NCBI GenBank assembly: GCA_965215055.1
Contig: OZ244046.1
Location: forward strand, 62,001 to 126,000
Source: G965215055 sp965215055
Lineage (GTDB): Bacteria > Pseudomonadota > Gammaproteobacteria > UBA4575
DNA length: 64,000 bases
Reading direction: 5' to 3'
Under the pieces are notes generated by a model that saw only the letters and a list, made by a program, of their open reading frames with translations, was not told where the DNA came from and did no database searches. How positions within the stretch are numbered: position 1 is the first letter of the stretch; the number at the start of each line of letters is the position of its first letter. Of the stretch, positions 26,475 to 36,079 are shown piece by piece. The position numbers and the translations under genes are program-made.

Positions 26475-28916
26475 ATGACGGAAAAGCAAATACCTGCAGA
26501 AGTTATCGATGAGTCTATGCAGACTGTACCCGTCTTGCCGCTTCGCGACGTGGTGGTTTATCCGTATATGGTCATACCCTTATTCGTAGGTAGACAAAAG
26601 TCGATTAAAGCCCTGGATGCTGCCATGTCGGCTAACAAGCAAGTTTTGCTGGTAGCACAAAAAAATGCCGAGACTGATGAGCCTGATGAAGGTGACATTC
26701 ATCGAATAGGTACGTTATCGACGGTTTTGCAATTATTGAAATTACCGGACGGCACGATCAAGGTGTTGGTTGAAGGCGTGCGTCGTGCACAGATCTTGCG
26801 TTACGTGCACGACAAGGAGTTTTTCAGTGCACAGATTTCATTACTTGAGACGGATGATCAGGGTGAAGATGAAAAAGAGATAGAAGTCCTGGAGCGTTCT
26901 GTAACAAGCCTGTTCGAACAGTACGTAAAGCTCAATAAAAAAGTACCGCCCGAAGTCTTGACTTCGTTGGCAGGAATCGATGACCCCGCTCGCCTTGCAG
27001 ATACTATCGCTGCACATATGTCTTTGAAACTTGATGAAAAGCAACGTGTGCTTGAAATCGATAAGGTTCGAGAACGTTTTGAACATCTCGTGAGCTTGAT
27101 TGAAGGCGAACTCGACATGTTGCAAATAGAAAAGCGGATTCGTGGCCGGGTCAAGCAGCAAATGGAGAAGTCGCAGCGTGAGTATTATTTGAATGAGCAA
27201 ATGAAAGCCATTCAAAAAGAGTTGGGGGATGCTGAAGAAGCACCGAACGAAATAGATGAATTGGCCGAAAAAATCAAGAAAGTCGGTATGTCAAAAGAGG
27301 CCAAAAAGAAGGCTACCGCAGAGCTTAATAAGCTCAAGATGATGTCTCCGATGTCGGCTGAAGCTACCGTGGTGCGCAATTATATTGACTGGTTGGTCGG
27401 CGTGCCCTGGAAGAGGAGGTCGAAAGTTCGTAGAGATTTGAGCGTTGCTGAAAAAATCCTGGAAGAGGATCACTACGGCCTGGAAAAAGTAAAAGAGCGC
27501 ATCATTGAGTATCTCGCCGTGCAACAGCGGGTGCGGAAATCCAAGGGCCCCATCTTGTGCCTGGTAGGCCCGCCGGGCGTAGGTAAAACCTCAATCGGGA
27601 AGTCGATTGCGCGAGCCACCAGCAGAAAGTTTACGCGCATGTCCTTGGGCGGAGTGCGTGATGAAGCCGAGATTCGAGGCCACCGGCGCACTTATATCGG
27701 CTCGTTGCCTGGGAAGATTATTCAAAGCCTGTCCAAGATCAACGTGCGTAATCCGCTTTTTCTGCTTGATGAAATTGACAAGATGGCGATGGATTTTCGT
27801 GGTGACCCGGCTTCGGCAATGTTGGAAGTTCTTGACCCGGAACAAAATCACACTTTTGCAGATCATTATTTGGAAGTCGATTTCGACTTGTCTGACGTCA
27901 TGTTTGTGGCGACTGCAAATAGCCTGGATATTCCAGGGCCTTTACTGGACCGTATGGAAGTTATCCGTCTTCCCGGTTATACCGAGGATGAGAAGAAAAA
28001 CATTGCAACGCGCTATCTCGTGCCTAAACAACTCAAGGCAAATGGCTTGAAGGAAACTGAAATTCATATCAGGGAAAAGGCCATTCGCGATATCATTCGC
28101 TTTTATACGCGCGAGGCAGGGGTACGTAATCTTGAAAGGGAAATTTCAAAAATCTGCCGCAAGGTAGTGAGATCACTGGTGCTGGGTAAACGTAAGGAAA
28201 GAACTATTGTTACGCCGGGAACGTTACAGAAGTATCTTGGTGTAAAACACTTTCGCTATGGTTTGGCTGAAGAAAATGACCAGGTTGGACAGGTGACGGG
28301 TTTGGCCTGGACCGAGGTAGGCGGCGAATTGCTTACGATTGAAGCCGTTGTAGTTCCCGGTAAAGGTAAGACCAGTCGTACCGGCCAATTGGAAGATGTT
28401 ATGCAGGAGTCAATACAGGTTGCACATACCGTCGTGCGTAGCCGTGCTGCGATGTTGGGAATCAGTGCCGATTTTTATGAAAAGGCGGACATACATATTC
28501 ATGTGCCCGAAGGCGCCGTGAAAAAAGATGGTCCCAGTGCCGGTGTCGGTATGACTACGGCAATAGTATCCGCGCTCACGAAAATACCAGCGCGGGCGGA
28601 CGTGGCGATGACCGGAGAAATCACTCTGCGTGGTGAAGTTTTGCCCATTGGTGGCTTGAAAGAGAAACTCCTGGCCGCCCATCGAAGTGAGATCAAGACG
28701 GTATTAATTCCCAAGGAAAATGAAAAGAATTTAATTGAGATTCCCAAAAATATTAAACAGAAGATTGAAATCATTCCGGTTCAATGGATTGATGAAGTGC
28801 TCCAGGTGGCCCTGGTTAAAATGCCGGAACCTCTGGAGGAACCTGATATCGTTGATGCTGTTCAGGCAAAAAGTAAGAAGTCTTCGCAAAAAAGTAAACC
28901 GATTCAAGCGCATTAA
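26475..28916 (+). CDS. lon: ATP-dependent protease Lon
   Basis: Cytoplasmic AAA+ protease that degrades misfolded and regulatory proteins. Domain order: N-terminal substrate-binding domain (about 15-210), coiled coil (about 190-260), AAA+ module with Walker A GPPGVGKTS and Walker B FLLDEIDKM, then the protease domain with catalytic S688 (KDGPSAGVGM) and K731 (GGLKEKLLAAHR). The 43-residue gap between Ser and Lys equals that of E. coli Lon (679/722). 813 aa. A heat-shock-type promoter precedes it, and hupB follows, as in E. coli. Confidence 0.98.
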   Translation: MTEKQIPAEVIDESMQTVPVLPLRDVVVYPYMVIPLFVGRQKSIKALDAAMSANKQVLLVAQKNAETDEPDEGDIHRIGTLSTVLQLLKLPDGTIKVLVEGVRRAQILRYVHDKEFFSAQISLLETDDQGEDEKEIEVLERSVTSLFEQYVKLNKKVPPEVLTSLAGIDDPARLADTIAAHMSLKLDEKQRVLEIDKVRERFEHLVSLIEGELDMLQIEKRIRGRVKQQMEKSQREYYLNEQMKAIQKELGDAEEAPNEIDELAEKIKKVGMSKEAKKKATAELNKLKMMSPMSAEATVVRNYIDWLVGVPWKRRSKVRRDLSVAEKILEEDHYGLEKVKERIIEYLAVQQRVRKSKGPILCLVGPPGVGKTSIGKSIARATSRKFTRMSLGGVRDEAEIRGHRRTYIGSLPGKIIQSLSKINVRNPLFLLDEIDKMAMDFRGDPASAMLEVLDPEQNHTFADHYLEVDFDLSDVMFVATANSLDIPGPLLDRMEVIRLPGYTEDEKKNIATRYLVPKQLKANGLKETEIHIREKAIRDIIRFYTREAGVRNLEREISKICRKVVRSLVLGKRKERTIVTPGTLQKYLGVKHFRYGLAEENDQVGQVTGLAWTEVGGELLTIEAVVVPGKGKTSRTGQLEDVMQESIQVAHTVVRSRAAMLGISADFYEKADIHIHVPEGAVKKDGPSAGVGMTTAIVSALTKIPARADVAMTGEITLRGEVLPIGGLKEKLLAAHRSEIKTVLIPKENEKNLIEIPKNIKQKIEIIPVQWIDEVLQVALVKMPEPLEEPDIVDAVQAKSKKSSQKSKPIQAH

Positions 28917-28927
28917 GTGTCCAGTTG

Positions 28928-28957
28928 TTGACTTGCTTTGAAAATACTTGGTATAAC
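28928..28957 (+). promoter_or_regulatory. Sigma-70 promoter upstream of hupB
   Basis: TTGACT (28928-28933), 18-base spacer, TATAAC (28952-28957). It lies in the 216-base lon-hupB gap, which holds no gene; the rest of the gap is AT-rich leader ending in an AGGAGGAG ribosome binding site. Confidence 0.6.
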
Positions 28958-29132
28958 AACTGCACTTGACGTTTTGTTGATTGCTCGATTGTCAAATATC
29001 GACCAGTAAAAAATTTTTCACTTGTACCTGTGCGAAATTAATATCAGGGATTTGCGAACTCTTAATATCGTTTCTTAAATTTAACTTGTAGTCGCTTAGG
29101 CGCACATCAACCTCTAGGAGGAGCTTGGTTCA

Positions 29133-29405
29133 ATGAACAAAAATGAACTTACTAATGCAGTTGCTAATAGGACGAATCTTTCCAAAGCGGATAGTACGCG
29201 TTCAGTGGATGCCGTGATCGATTCAATCTCAGAAGCCTTAAGTAAAGGTGATGCCGTCTCGTTGGCCGGATTTGGAACTTTTCGAGTGAAGCAGCGTAGT
29301 GCGCGCACGGGTCGCAACCCACGCACGGGTGAAACCATTGAGATCAAGGCTTCAAAAGTGCCGAGCTTCAAAGCTGGCAAAGGGCTGAAAGATAAAGTAA
29401 ACTAG
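29133..29405 (+). CDS. hupB: DNA-binding protein HU-beta
   Basis: Nucleoid protein that binds and bends DNA as a dimer. 90 aa, the usual size. The family signature runs through GFGTFRVKQRSARTGRNPRT, with the beta-arm proline in RNPRTGE and the C-terminal VPSFKAGKGLKDKV. A strong ribosome binding site (AGGAGGAG) precedes the ATG. It follows lon as in most gammaproteobacteria. Two tRNA genes follow within 15-100 bases. Confidence 0.97.
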   Translation: MNKNELTNAVANRTNLSKADSTRSVDAVIDSISEALSKGDAVSLAGFGTFRVKQRSARTGRNPRTGETIEIKASKVPSFKAGKGLKDKVN

Positions 29406-29418
29406 CCCGCCTTTTTGG

Positions 29419-29494
29419 GGGTGCTTAGCTCAGCTGGTAGAGCGTCGCCCTTACAAGGCGGATGTCGGGGGTTCGAATCCCTCAGCACCCACCA
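29419..29494 (+). tRNA. tRNA-Val (TAC)
   Basis: Complete 76-base cloverleaf. Acceptor GGGTGCT/AGCACCC, anticodon arm TCGCC-CTTACAA-GGCGG with anticodon TAC, T loop TTCGAAT, encoded CCA. Confidence 0.96.
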
Positions 29495-29502
29495 ACTATA
29501 AC

Positions 29503-29579
29503 GGAGTGGTAGTTCAGTTGGTTAGAATACCGGCCTGTCACGCCGGGGGTCGCGGGTTCGAGTCCCGTCCACTCCGCCA
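29503..29579 (+). tRNA. tRNA-Asp (GTC)
   Basis: Complete 77-base cloverleaf 8 bases after tRNA-Val, so the two are surely cotranscribed. Acceptor GGAGTGG/CCACTCC, anticodon arm CCGGC-CTGTCAC-GCCGG with anticodon GTC, encoded CCA. Confidence 0.97.
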
Positions 29580-29668
29580 CTTGTCCTGGCTGTACTTGAA
29601 GTGCAGTCGCGTGTATTTCGGCTCTTGAAATAGTTTCGGAAATAAATTTCCTGCCCTGAATATTAGCC

Positions 29669-31570
29669 ATGCTTATCAAAATCCGGGATAAAGCCAGCAG
29701 TCTTGTCGCGTATATTATTATCGGTTTGTTGGTGATCTCTTTCGCATTATGGGGAATCCAGGAATACTTTGGTGCCGGTACGGTGTCCGTAGCAGACGTT
29801 GATGGCAGTGAAATTTCACTGCCTGAATTTAATAGTCAACTGCAACGATATAAGCAAAAATTGCGATCTGACCTGGGTGATCATTACGCCTTGCTCTATC
29901 CTGATGAAAACGTCGTCAAGAGAGAGGTGCTGGATGCCATGTTGGAGGTTGAGTTGTTGCGTAGGGAAGTAAATGACGCCGGATTTCAAGTCAGTGATGC
30001 TCGTTTGAGCAACATAATTCAACGGGTACCTCAATTTCAAAGGGATGGACAGTTTGATCCGAATTTATATGAGCGTTTGTTGCAGGTGCAACGCTACAGT
30101 ACGACTCAATTTGAGACTGAACTGCGTGAGGAGGACAAGTTAAAGCAGTTTGAGGTTTCATTGATGGCGTCTTCGTTCATGCCGAAAAAGGACTTACAGC
30201 ATTTTCAAAGACTCTCCGAACAGTCCAGGGATATTGAGTATGCGTTGATTAAGGTTGACCCTGAGGCAGTGGCCGTTTCCGCACAAGAAATTGATGATTA
30301 CTACCGGGAAAACGAACGACTATATCGAACCCCTGAACAAGTAAAACTTGTTTATATTGAGATTAGGGAAGAAGAGTTGCAGGACCGAATCCACGTTGCG
30401 GTGGAAGACGCGCGCTCCATTTTTGAGTCACAGCCGGAACGTTATATGACCACTGAATTACGTAGGGCGCGACATATTTTACTCAAGGTGCCTGATGGGG
30501 TTGCGGCAGATGCCATTGAATGGGATGAGGCATTGGATAAGGCCAATGAGCTCGTCGAAAAATTAAAAGAAGGTGCTTCATTCACCGAATTGGCCGCGCA
30601 GTATTCCGAGGACAGCTTGTCCGCGGAAAAGGGGGGAGAGATTGGCTTTATTGGTGCAGGTGATTTTGCCAGTGCGGAGTTGGAAGAGGCCTTGTTTTCG
30701 TTGAATGTTGGCGAGCACAGTGGCCCTGTTCGTACTGGACAAGGTGTCCGGATACTACGGCTGGATGAGATACAAGCTGCCAAACAAAAACCTTTTGAGG
30801 AAGTGAAAGAACAGATCATCAATGAATCCAAGAGCCAGTTGGCCCAACAACGTTTCATTGAAATTGCAGACGAACTGGCCAACCTGGTCGTTGAGCAGCC
30901 TGATGATTTACAGGAGGCCTCGGAAAGCTTCGGCCTGGATATCAAGGAAACTGGCTGGCTGGCTCCCGACGACAATGCTGGCATATTCGCATATCCAAAG
31001 GTACGAACACTGGCATTTTCCGATGATATTCTGAGCGAGAGGCTGAACAGTGACCTGGTCGAAGTTGCAGATGGTCATGTCATCGCTTTTCGGTTACTTG
31101 AGCATAAGCCATCTGAGCAAAAGTCGTTAGCTGATGTAAGCGGAGAAATCGGCAAGGTGATTGCTATGCGTAAGGCAGCCGAACAGTCCGCTACCAGGGG
31201 ACGGGCGATACTTGCGCAGATGCAAGCTGGCGCTTCCTTGAAAAATGTGGCCATGGAGAATTCGCTCGAACTAGTCAGTCACAGCGCATTGCGCCGTGAC
31301 GATAAGCGTGTGCCTTATATGATTGCCAAGCGTGCTTTCAAGCTGCCTCGGCCGGCAGCCGATCAATTTACGTCCGATGGCGTGGCACTGCCAGATGGAA
31401 ATTTTGCATTGGTAGAGTTGCAGAAGGTTACAGATGGTGCCGAACAACGCGATGTTGAAGAAATTTCGCAGTTGTCCCCGGGGGTGAACTATGGCCGCAG
31501 AGAATTCAATGCAATTGTCAAGGCGATCAAGGGCGACGCTGATGTACAAGTATTTGAAAATAACCTGTAA
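29669..31570 (+). CDS. ppiD: Periplasmic folding chaperone/PPIase PpiD
   Basis: Inner-membrane-anchored periplasmic protein that helps folding of proteins leaving the Sec translocon. A single N-terminal membrane segment (about residues 12-30, LVAYIIIGLLVISFALWG) is followed by a SurA-N-like chaperone region (about 40-240). One parvulin-type domain (about 265-360) starts near RRARHILLKV and contains FTELAAQYSEDS and GGEIGFIGAGD. The C-terminal region is less conserved. 633 aa compares with 623 in E. coli. Gene order lon-hupB-tRNAs-ppiD is typical of pseudomonad-type gammaproteobacteria. Confidence 0.95.
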   Translation: MLIKIRDKASSLVAYIIIGLLVISFALWGIQEYFGAGTVSVADVDGSEISLPEFNSQLQRYKQKLRSDLGDHYALLYPDENVVKREVLDAMLEVELLRREVNDAGFQVSDARLSNIIQRVPQFQRDGQFDPNLYERLLQVQRYSTTQFETELREEDKLKQFEVSLMASSFMPKKDLQHFQRLSEQSRDIEYALIKVDPEAVAVSAQEIDDYYRENERLYRTPEQVKLVYIEIREEELQDRIHVAVEDARSIFESQPERYMTTELRRARHILLKVPDGVAADAIEWDEALDKANELVEKLKEGASFTELAAQYSEDSLSAEKGGEIGFIGAGDFASAELEEALFSLNVGEHSGPVRTGQGVRILRLDEIQAAKQKPFEEVKEQIINESKSQLAQQRFIEIADELANLVVEQPDDLQEASESFGLDIKETGWLAPDDNAGIFAYPKVRTLAFSDDILSERLNSDLVEVADGHVIAFRLLEHKPSEQKSLADVSGEIGKVIAMRKAAEQSATRGRAILAQMQAGASLKNVAMENSLELVSHSALRRDDKRVPYMIAKRAFKLPRPAADQFTSDGVALPDGNFALVELQKVTDGAEQRDVEEISQLSPGVNYGRREFNAIVKAIKGDADVQVFENNL

Positions 31571-31613
31571 GTTGGAATATGGAGTATCATTACCCCTATA
31601 CTGACATTTTCTC

Positions 31614-32879
31614 ATGAAACTTAAACTTCACTGGCAAATTCTTATCGCATTGCTGCTTGCAGTGCTCATTGGCTGGGCTGTCAGTCCTGAAACTACCTTC
31701 TTAGGCGTTTCGCTGCTCTCGGTTTTTGATTTTGTCGGTAAGCTGTTCTTGAATGCACTGAAAATGATTATTGTGCCGTTGATAACGTCATCGATCATCG
31801 TTGGTGTAAGTGGCTTGGGGTCCAGTGATGCCTTTGGGCGTCTTGGGAGCAAAACACTTGGCTATTATGTGATTACCAGCACATTCGCCATTCTGATCGG
31901 TGTTACTTTAGTCAATATCATACAACCGGGCGTTATTAACGGGGAACCAGCCAAGGAAGTTCTCGGACTGAGTGCGGATACCAGTGAGGTTACTGCAAAA
32001 GTGGAGGGCAAGTCAGCGTCCGACGTGGTCGGTATTTTTCTACGCATGATTCCAACGAATGTTATTTCTGCGGCGGCACAGGGGCAGATGCTGGGAATCA
32101 TATTTTTTAGCCTGTTATTCGGATTTTTCATTACCAGAGTCAAAAAGGAAACCGGCCAGATGTTGCAGTCGTTTTGGCAAGGCGTATTTGACGTCATGAT
32201 GTTGATTACAGACTTGGTGATGAGGTTTGCTCCTATTGGCGTGTTTGCATTAGTGGCCAAGGTTGTCACTGTTTCCGGGGTTGAGGCGTTCAAACCGCTG
32301 TTGGTCTTTTTCTTTACGGTGCTCATCGCGTTACTTATCCATATTATTGTAGTCATGCCGCTATTGTTGTGGTTTGTTGGCAGGGTAAGTCCTGTCAAAC
32401 ATTACCAGGCTATGGCACCGGCCTTGCTAACCGCGTTTTCTACGGCGTCATCTTCTGCAACTTTGCCGGTGACGATTGATTGCGTGGAGAATCGCGCAGG
32501 TGTTTCCAACCGCGTGACCAGTTTTGTATTACCACTGGGGGCAACGGTAAATATGGATGGTACGGCCTTGTACGAATGTGTGGCCGCGATCTTTATCGCG
32601 CAAGCCTATGGGTTGGATTTAACCGTCGCGCAGCAAGTATCCATTGTCATACTTGCACTGATGACGTCTATCGGTGTGGCAGGTATTCCTTCTGCAAGCC
32701 TGGTCGCCATTGCTATTATTCTCGCAGCCATCGGATTACCTGCTGAAGGAATCGGTTTGATCTTGGCGGTGGATCGTGTGCTGGATATGTGCCGCACCAG
32801 TGTCAACGTGTTTAGCGATTCCTGCGGAGCGGTGGTTATTGCGAGGACGGAAGGGGAGAAGGGAGTCCTGGCTGCTTGA
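31614..32879 (+). CDS. Dicarboxylate/amino acid:cation symporter (DAACS family)
   Basis: Inner-membrane secondary transporter of the GltP/DctA family that takes up acidic amino acids or C4-dicarboxylates with H+ or Na+. Hallmarks are the serine-rich re-entrant loop TAFSTASSSATLP, the ion/substrate motif NMDGTALYECVAAIFIAQ, and VDRVLDMCRTSVNVFSDS, which contains the substrate-binding Asp and Arg. Length 421 aa is standard. An Arg in the MCRT position is commonly linked to acidic substrates, but glutamate versus dicarboxylate cannot be settled. The 56-base gap to the convergent fabI carries a run of seven T at about 32911, perhaps part of a shared terminator. Confidence 0.92.
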   Translation: MKLKLHWQILIALLLAVLIGWAVSPETTFLGVSLLSVFDFVGKLFLNALKMIIVPLITSSIIVGVSGLGSSDAFGRLGSKTLGYYVITSTFAILIGVTLVNIIQPGVINGEPAKEVLGLSADTSEVTAKVEGKSASDVVGIFLRMIPTNVISAAAQGQMLGIIFFSLLFGFFITRVKKETGQMLQSFWQGVFDVMMLITDLVMRFAPIGVFALVAKVVTVSGVEAFKPLLVFFFTVLIALLIHIIVVMPLLLWFVGRVSPVKHYQAMAPALLTAFSTASSSATLPVTIDCVENRAGVSNRVTSFVLPLGATVNMDGTALYECVAAIFIAQAYGLDLTVAQQVSIVILALMTSIGVAGIPSASLVAIAIILAAIGLPAEGIGLILAVDRVLDMCRTSVNVFSDSCGAVVIARTEGEKGVLAA

Positions 32880-32935
32880 TTGCTTCTATAGCCAGTGTAG
32901 AGGCACGCGAATTTTTTTCATGATAGGCGAGCTTT

Positions 32936-33718
32936 TCAGCTGTAGCCTGACATGCCCACGATATTGAATCCGGCGTCTACGTAAGTAATTTCTCCAGTGA
33001 TGCCACTGGCAAGGTCGGAGCATAAAAATGCAGCGGTGTTGCCAACTTCTTCGATGGTAATGTTTTTACGCAGGGGCGCATTTTGTTCAACGTGCTCCAG
33101 CATCATGCGAAAATCCCCAATGCCAGCAGCCGCAAGGGTACGGATAGGCCCCGCTGATATGCCGTTCACACGAATACCATCAGGTCCGAGCGCATAGGCC
33201 ATATAGCGGATGTTCGCCTCGAGGCTGGCCTTGGCAAGGCCCATGACGTTATAGTTTGGCATAGCGCGAACTGATCCCATGTAGGTAAGTGAGACGATGG
33301 CACCGTGACCTTTCATCATGGGACGTGCAGCTTTACCCAGGGCGGTCAAGCTGTAGCTGCTGATGTCATGTGCAGTTTTTGCACCTTCTCTCGTAGTCGA
33401 GTCTACAAAATCGCCTGCAAGTTCTTCTCTGGGTGCAAAGGCGGCAGAGTGTACGAGGATGTCCAGGCTCTCCCAGAAGCTGCCCAGGTCACTGAACAGT
33501 TGAATAATTTCATCATCGCTTTCCAGGTTGCAGGGTAGAACAATTTCGGCACCACATTCCTGGGCAAGTTTTTCTACGCGAGGTTTGAGTTTTTCGTTTT
33601 GATAGGTAAAGGCAAGTTCGGCACCTTCACGCTTCATCGCCGCGGCAATGCCCCAGGCAATTGATCGGTTACTCGCAATGCCTATGACCAAGGCGCGTTT
33701 TCCAGCTAAAAAACCCAC
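32936..33718 (-). CDS. fabI: Enoyl-ACP reductase (NADH) FabI
   Basis: Last step of each fatty acid elongation cycle: reduces trans-2-enoyl-ACP. SDR fold with the FabI-type coenzyme motif VIGIASNRSIAWGIA and the catalytic Tyr-x6-Lys in NYNVMGLAKAS. Two GTG starts are possible (33730 and 33718). The one at 33718 is preferred because GGGAG lies 5 bases ahead and the product then begins GFLAGKRALVIG like other FabI proteins, giving 260 aa (E. coli 262). It is divergent from the peptide transporter operon, which starts after a 195-base gap. Confidence 0.95.
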   Translation of the reverse strand: MGFLAGKRALVIGIASNRSIAWGIAAAMKREGAELAFTYQNEKLKPRVEKLAQECGAEIVLPCNLESDDEIIQLFSDLGSFWESLDILVHSAAFAPREELAGDFVDSTTREGAKTAHDISSYSLTALGKAARPMMKGHGAIVSLTYMGSVRAMPNYNVMGLAKASLEANIRYMAYALGPDGIRVNGISAGPIRTLAAAGIGDFRMMLEHVEQNAPLRKNITIEEVGNTAAFLCSDLASGITGEITYVDAGFNIVGMSGYS

Positions 33719-33925
33719 GATTGCTCCCACTTAGTTCCCGGTTATTATCCACTATTATTCAGATATGGAAACTGAAAAGTGTATTGCGTTACTCGAACTG
33801 GCGCTTTCGACGCTGAGGATGCTCTTAAAATGCTCCGGTTGAATCATTTTGATTGGTGAATAGTTTATAATCACCATATAGGCAAGGCCTCACCAGTCAT
33901 CGTTGGATTAGCATAAACTCATTGC

Positions 33926-36079
33926 GTGAACAGCCGTTTCACTATCTTTTTTTCAATTTTTATCACGTACGTGCTTGGCGCATGCAGTGATGGCGTCTGG
34001 AATAATCCTTATCCAAGTGAATCCGGAACGTCGAACGTAATTTACTCGTCTTTCAGCGAACGCCCCAAGCGTCTGGACCCGGTGAGTTCGTACAGTGCAA
34101 GTGAGTATCAGTTTATTGCACAAATCTATGAGCCTCCATTGCAATATCATTATCTATTACGCCCTTATACCTTGATTCCACTGACTGCAAGGGAATTACC
34201 GCAGGTACGTTACTTTAATAATAATGGCGAGGAAGTATACGAAGACCAGGCTGCCCAGGTTGTTTTCTCTGAATATACGATTTCAATTCAACCGGGAATC
34301 TACTATCAACCTCATCCTGCCTTGGCAGTAGATGATGAGAATAATCCTTTCTATTTAAGCTTGACAAAAGCTGACCTGAAAAACGTTCATACGTTGCATG
34401 ACTTCGACCATCACGGTTCACGTGAGTTGACTGCCTCGGATTATGTCTATCAGATCAAGCGAATTGCCAGTCCTTTTTTACATTCACCCATTGCCGGTGT
34501 TATACGTGAATATATTGTCGGTTTTGACGAGTTCCGTAATCAGGTCGGTGAGCTATACGGGGATAAGGATGCCGCTTGGCATGATTTGCGCCCTGTGGAT
34601 TTGACAGGAGTTAGTACAATTGATCGCTATACTTATCGAATCCGAATCAAGGGGCAGTATCCGCAACTGGTATATTGGCTTGCAATGCCTTTTTTTTCGC
34701 CCATGCCGTGGGAAGCTGAAAAGTTTTACAGCCAGCCCGGTATGGAAGAACGTAATATTTCACTTAATTGGTATCCGATAGGCACAGGCCCCTTCATGTT
34801 GACTGAGAATAATCCGAATTTACGCATGGTAATGGAGATAAATCCAAATTTTCACGGTGAGCGTTATCCATCACGAGGTGAACCGACAGATTTTGTGGCA
34901 GGCCTGTTAGCAGACGCCAACAGGCAATTGCCGCTTGTGCATAAAGCAGTCTATAGCCTGGAAAAAGAGAACATTCCATATTGGAATAAATTTTTGCAAG
35001 GCTATTACGATGCATCTGGGGTGACTTCGGATAGTTTTGATCAGGCCATACAGTTTAGTTCCACGGGCGACGTACAGTTGACGGAACGGATGCGAAACAA
35101 GGGTATTCAATTGCAGACTGCAATAGCGACGTCCATTTTTTATATGGGATTTAACATGATGGACCCTGTAGTGGGAGGGTACTCGCAGCGAGCGCGTCTG
35201 TTACGGCGTGCGATTTCCATCGCGGTAGATTATGAAGAATATATTTCCATCTTTGCCAATGGACGTGGCATCGCGTCTCAAGGCCCGATTCCGCCCGGAA
35301 TATTTGGACATGTCGCAGGTGAAAAAGGAGTGAATCCCTATGTATATGACTGGATGAACGGCGAACCTAAAAGAAAAAGTATCGAGTATGCCAAGGAGCT
35401 GATGGCAAGGGCCGGTTACAAAGATGGCATTGATGCCAAGACTAACAGGCCTCTTATTTTGAATTTTGATACGCCGGCAGCGTCATCGGATGCCAAGGCG
35501 CAGCTTAACTGGATGCGGAAGCAATACCAAAAACTGGGCATTCAGTTGGTAATTCGTGCAACGGACTATAACCGGTTCCAGGAAAAAATGCGTAATGGCA
35601 CCAGTCAAATTTTCCAATGGGGCTGGAACGCCGATTATCCTGATCCTGAGAATTTCCTTTTTCTTTTGTACGGGCCGAATGGGAAGGTGAAGCACCACGG
35701 CGAAAACGCGGCCAATTACGCAAGCCCCGAGTTTGACCGCTTGTTTGAGCAGATGAAAAATATCAAAAACAGCCGTAAACGCTTATATATTATCCAGCAA
35801 ATGACTGAAATTTTACGGCGTGATGCACCATGGTTGTGGGGATTTCATCCCAAGGCATTTTCTCTATTTCACAGTTGGTATAAAAACGTAAAACCTAACT
35901 TGATGGCCAACAATCTTTTGAAATACAAGCGCGTGGACGGGGATTTGAGGAAGGTAAAACGTGCGGAATGGAATCAGCCGAATTACTTTCCTTTGGTTCT
36001 TTTATTTGTACTTTTGGTTATCTCTTTTATTCCGGCAATAGTTGAATTTTACCGGCGTGAACGGAGTGCAGTGAGATGA
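33926..36079 (+). CDS. Peptide ABC transporter substrate-binding lipoprotein with C-terminal membrane anchor
   Basis: Family 5 extracellular solute-binding protein (DppA/OppA/NppA type) that captures peptides or related compounds for the permease genes that follow. GTG start at 33926. The N-terminus is a lipoprotein signal, MNSRFTIFFSIFITYVLGAC, with lipobox LGAC. Family features include RRAISIAVDYEEY and the C-terminal ligand-pocket region GWNADYPDPENFLFLLYG. At 717 aa it is longer than the usual 530-600. It ends with an extra hydrophobic helix (FPLVLLFVLLVISFIPAIV, about 688-706), so it appears anchored at both ends. Its stop overlaps the next gene (ATGA). The 195-base upstream gap holds a TATAAT at 33866 but no clear -35. 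Confidence 0.88.
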   Translation: MNSRFTIFFSIFITYVLGACSDGVWNNPYPSESGTSNVIYSSFSERPKRLDPVSSYSASEYQFIAQIYEPPLQYHYLLRPYTLIPLTARELPQVRYFNNNGEEVYEDQAAQVVFSEYTISIQPGIYYQPHPALAVDDENNPFYLSLTKADLKNVHTLHDFDHHGSRELTASDYVYQIKRIASPFLHSPIAGVIREYIVGFDEFRNQVGELYGDKDAAWHDLRPVDLTGVSTIDRYTYRIRIKGQYPQLVYWLAMPFFSPMPWEAEKFYSQPGMEERNISLNWYPIGTGPFMLTENNPNLRMVMEINPNFHGERYPSRGEPTDFVAGLLADANRQLPLVHKAVYSLEKENIPYWNKFLQGYYDASGVTSDSFDQAIQFSSTGDVQLTERMRNKGIQLQTAIATSIFYMGFNMMDPVVGGYSQRARLLRRAISIAVDYEEYISIFANGRGIASQGPIPPGIFGHVAGEKGVNPYVYDWMNGEPKRKSIEYAKELMARAGYKDGIDAKTNRPLILNFDTPAASSDAKAQLNWMRKQYQKLGIQLVIRATDYNRFQEKMRNGTSQIFQWGWNADYPDPENFLFLLYGPNGKVKHHGENAANYASPEFDRLFEQMKNIKNSRKRLYIIQQMTEILRRDAPWLWGFHPKAFSLFHSWYKNVKPNLMANNLLKYKRVDGDLRKVKRAEWNQPNYFPLVLLFVLLVISFIPAIVEFYRRERSAVR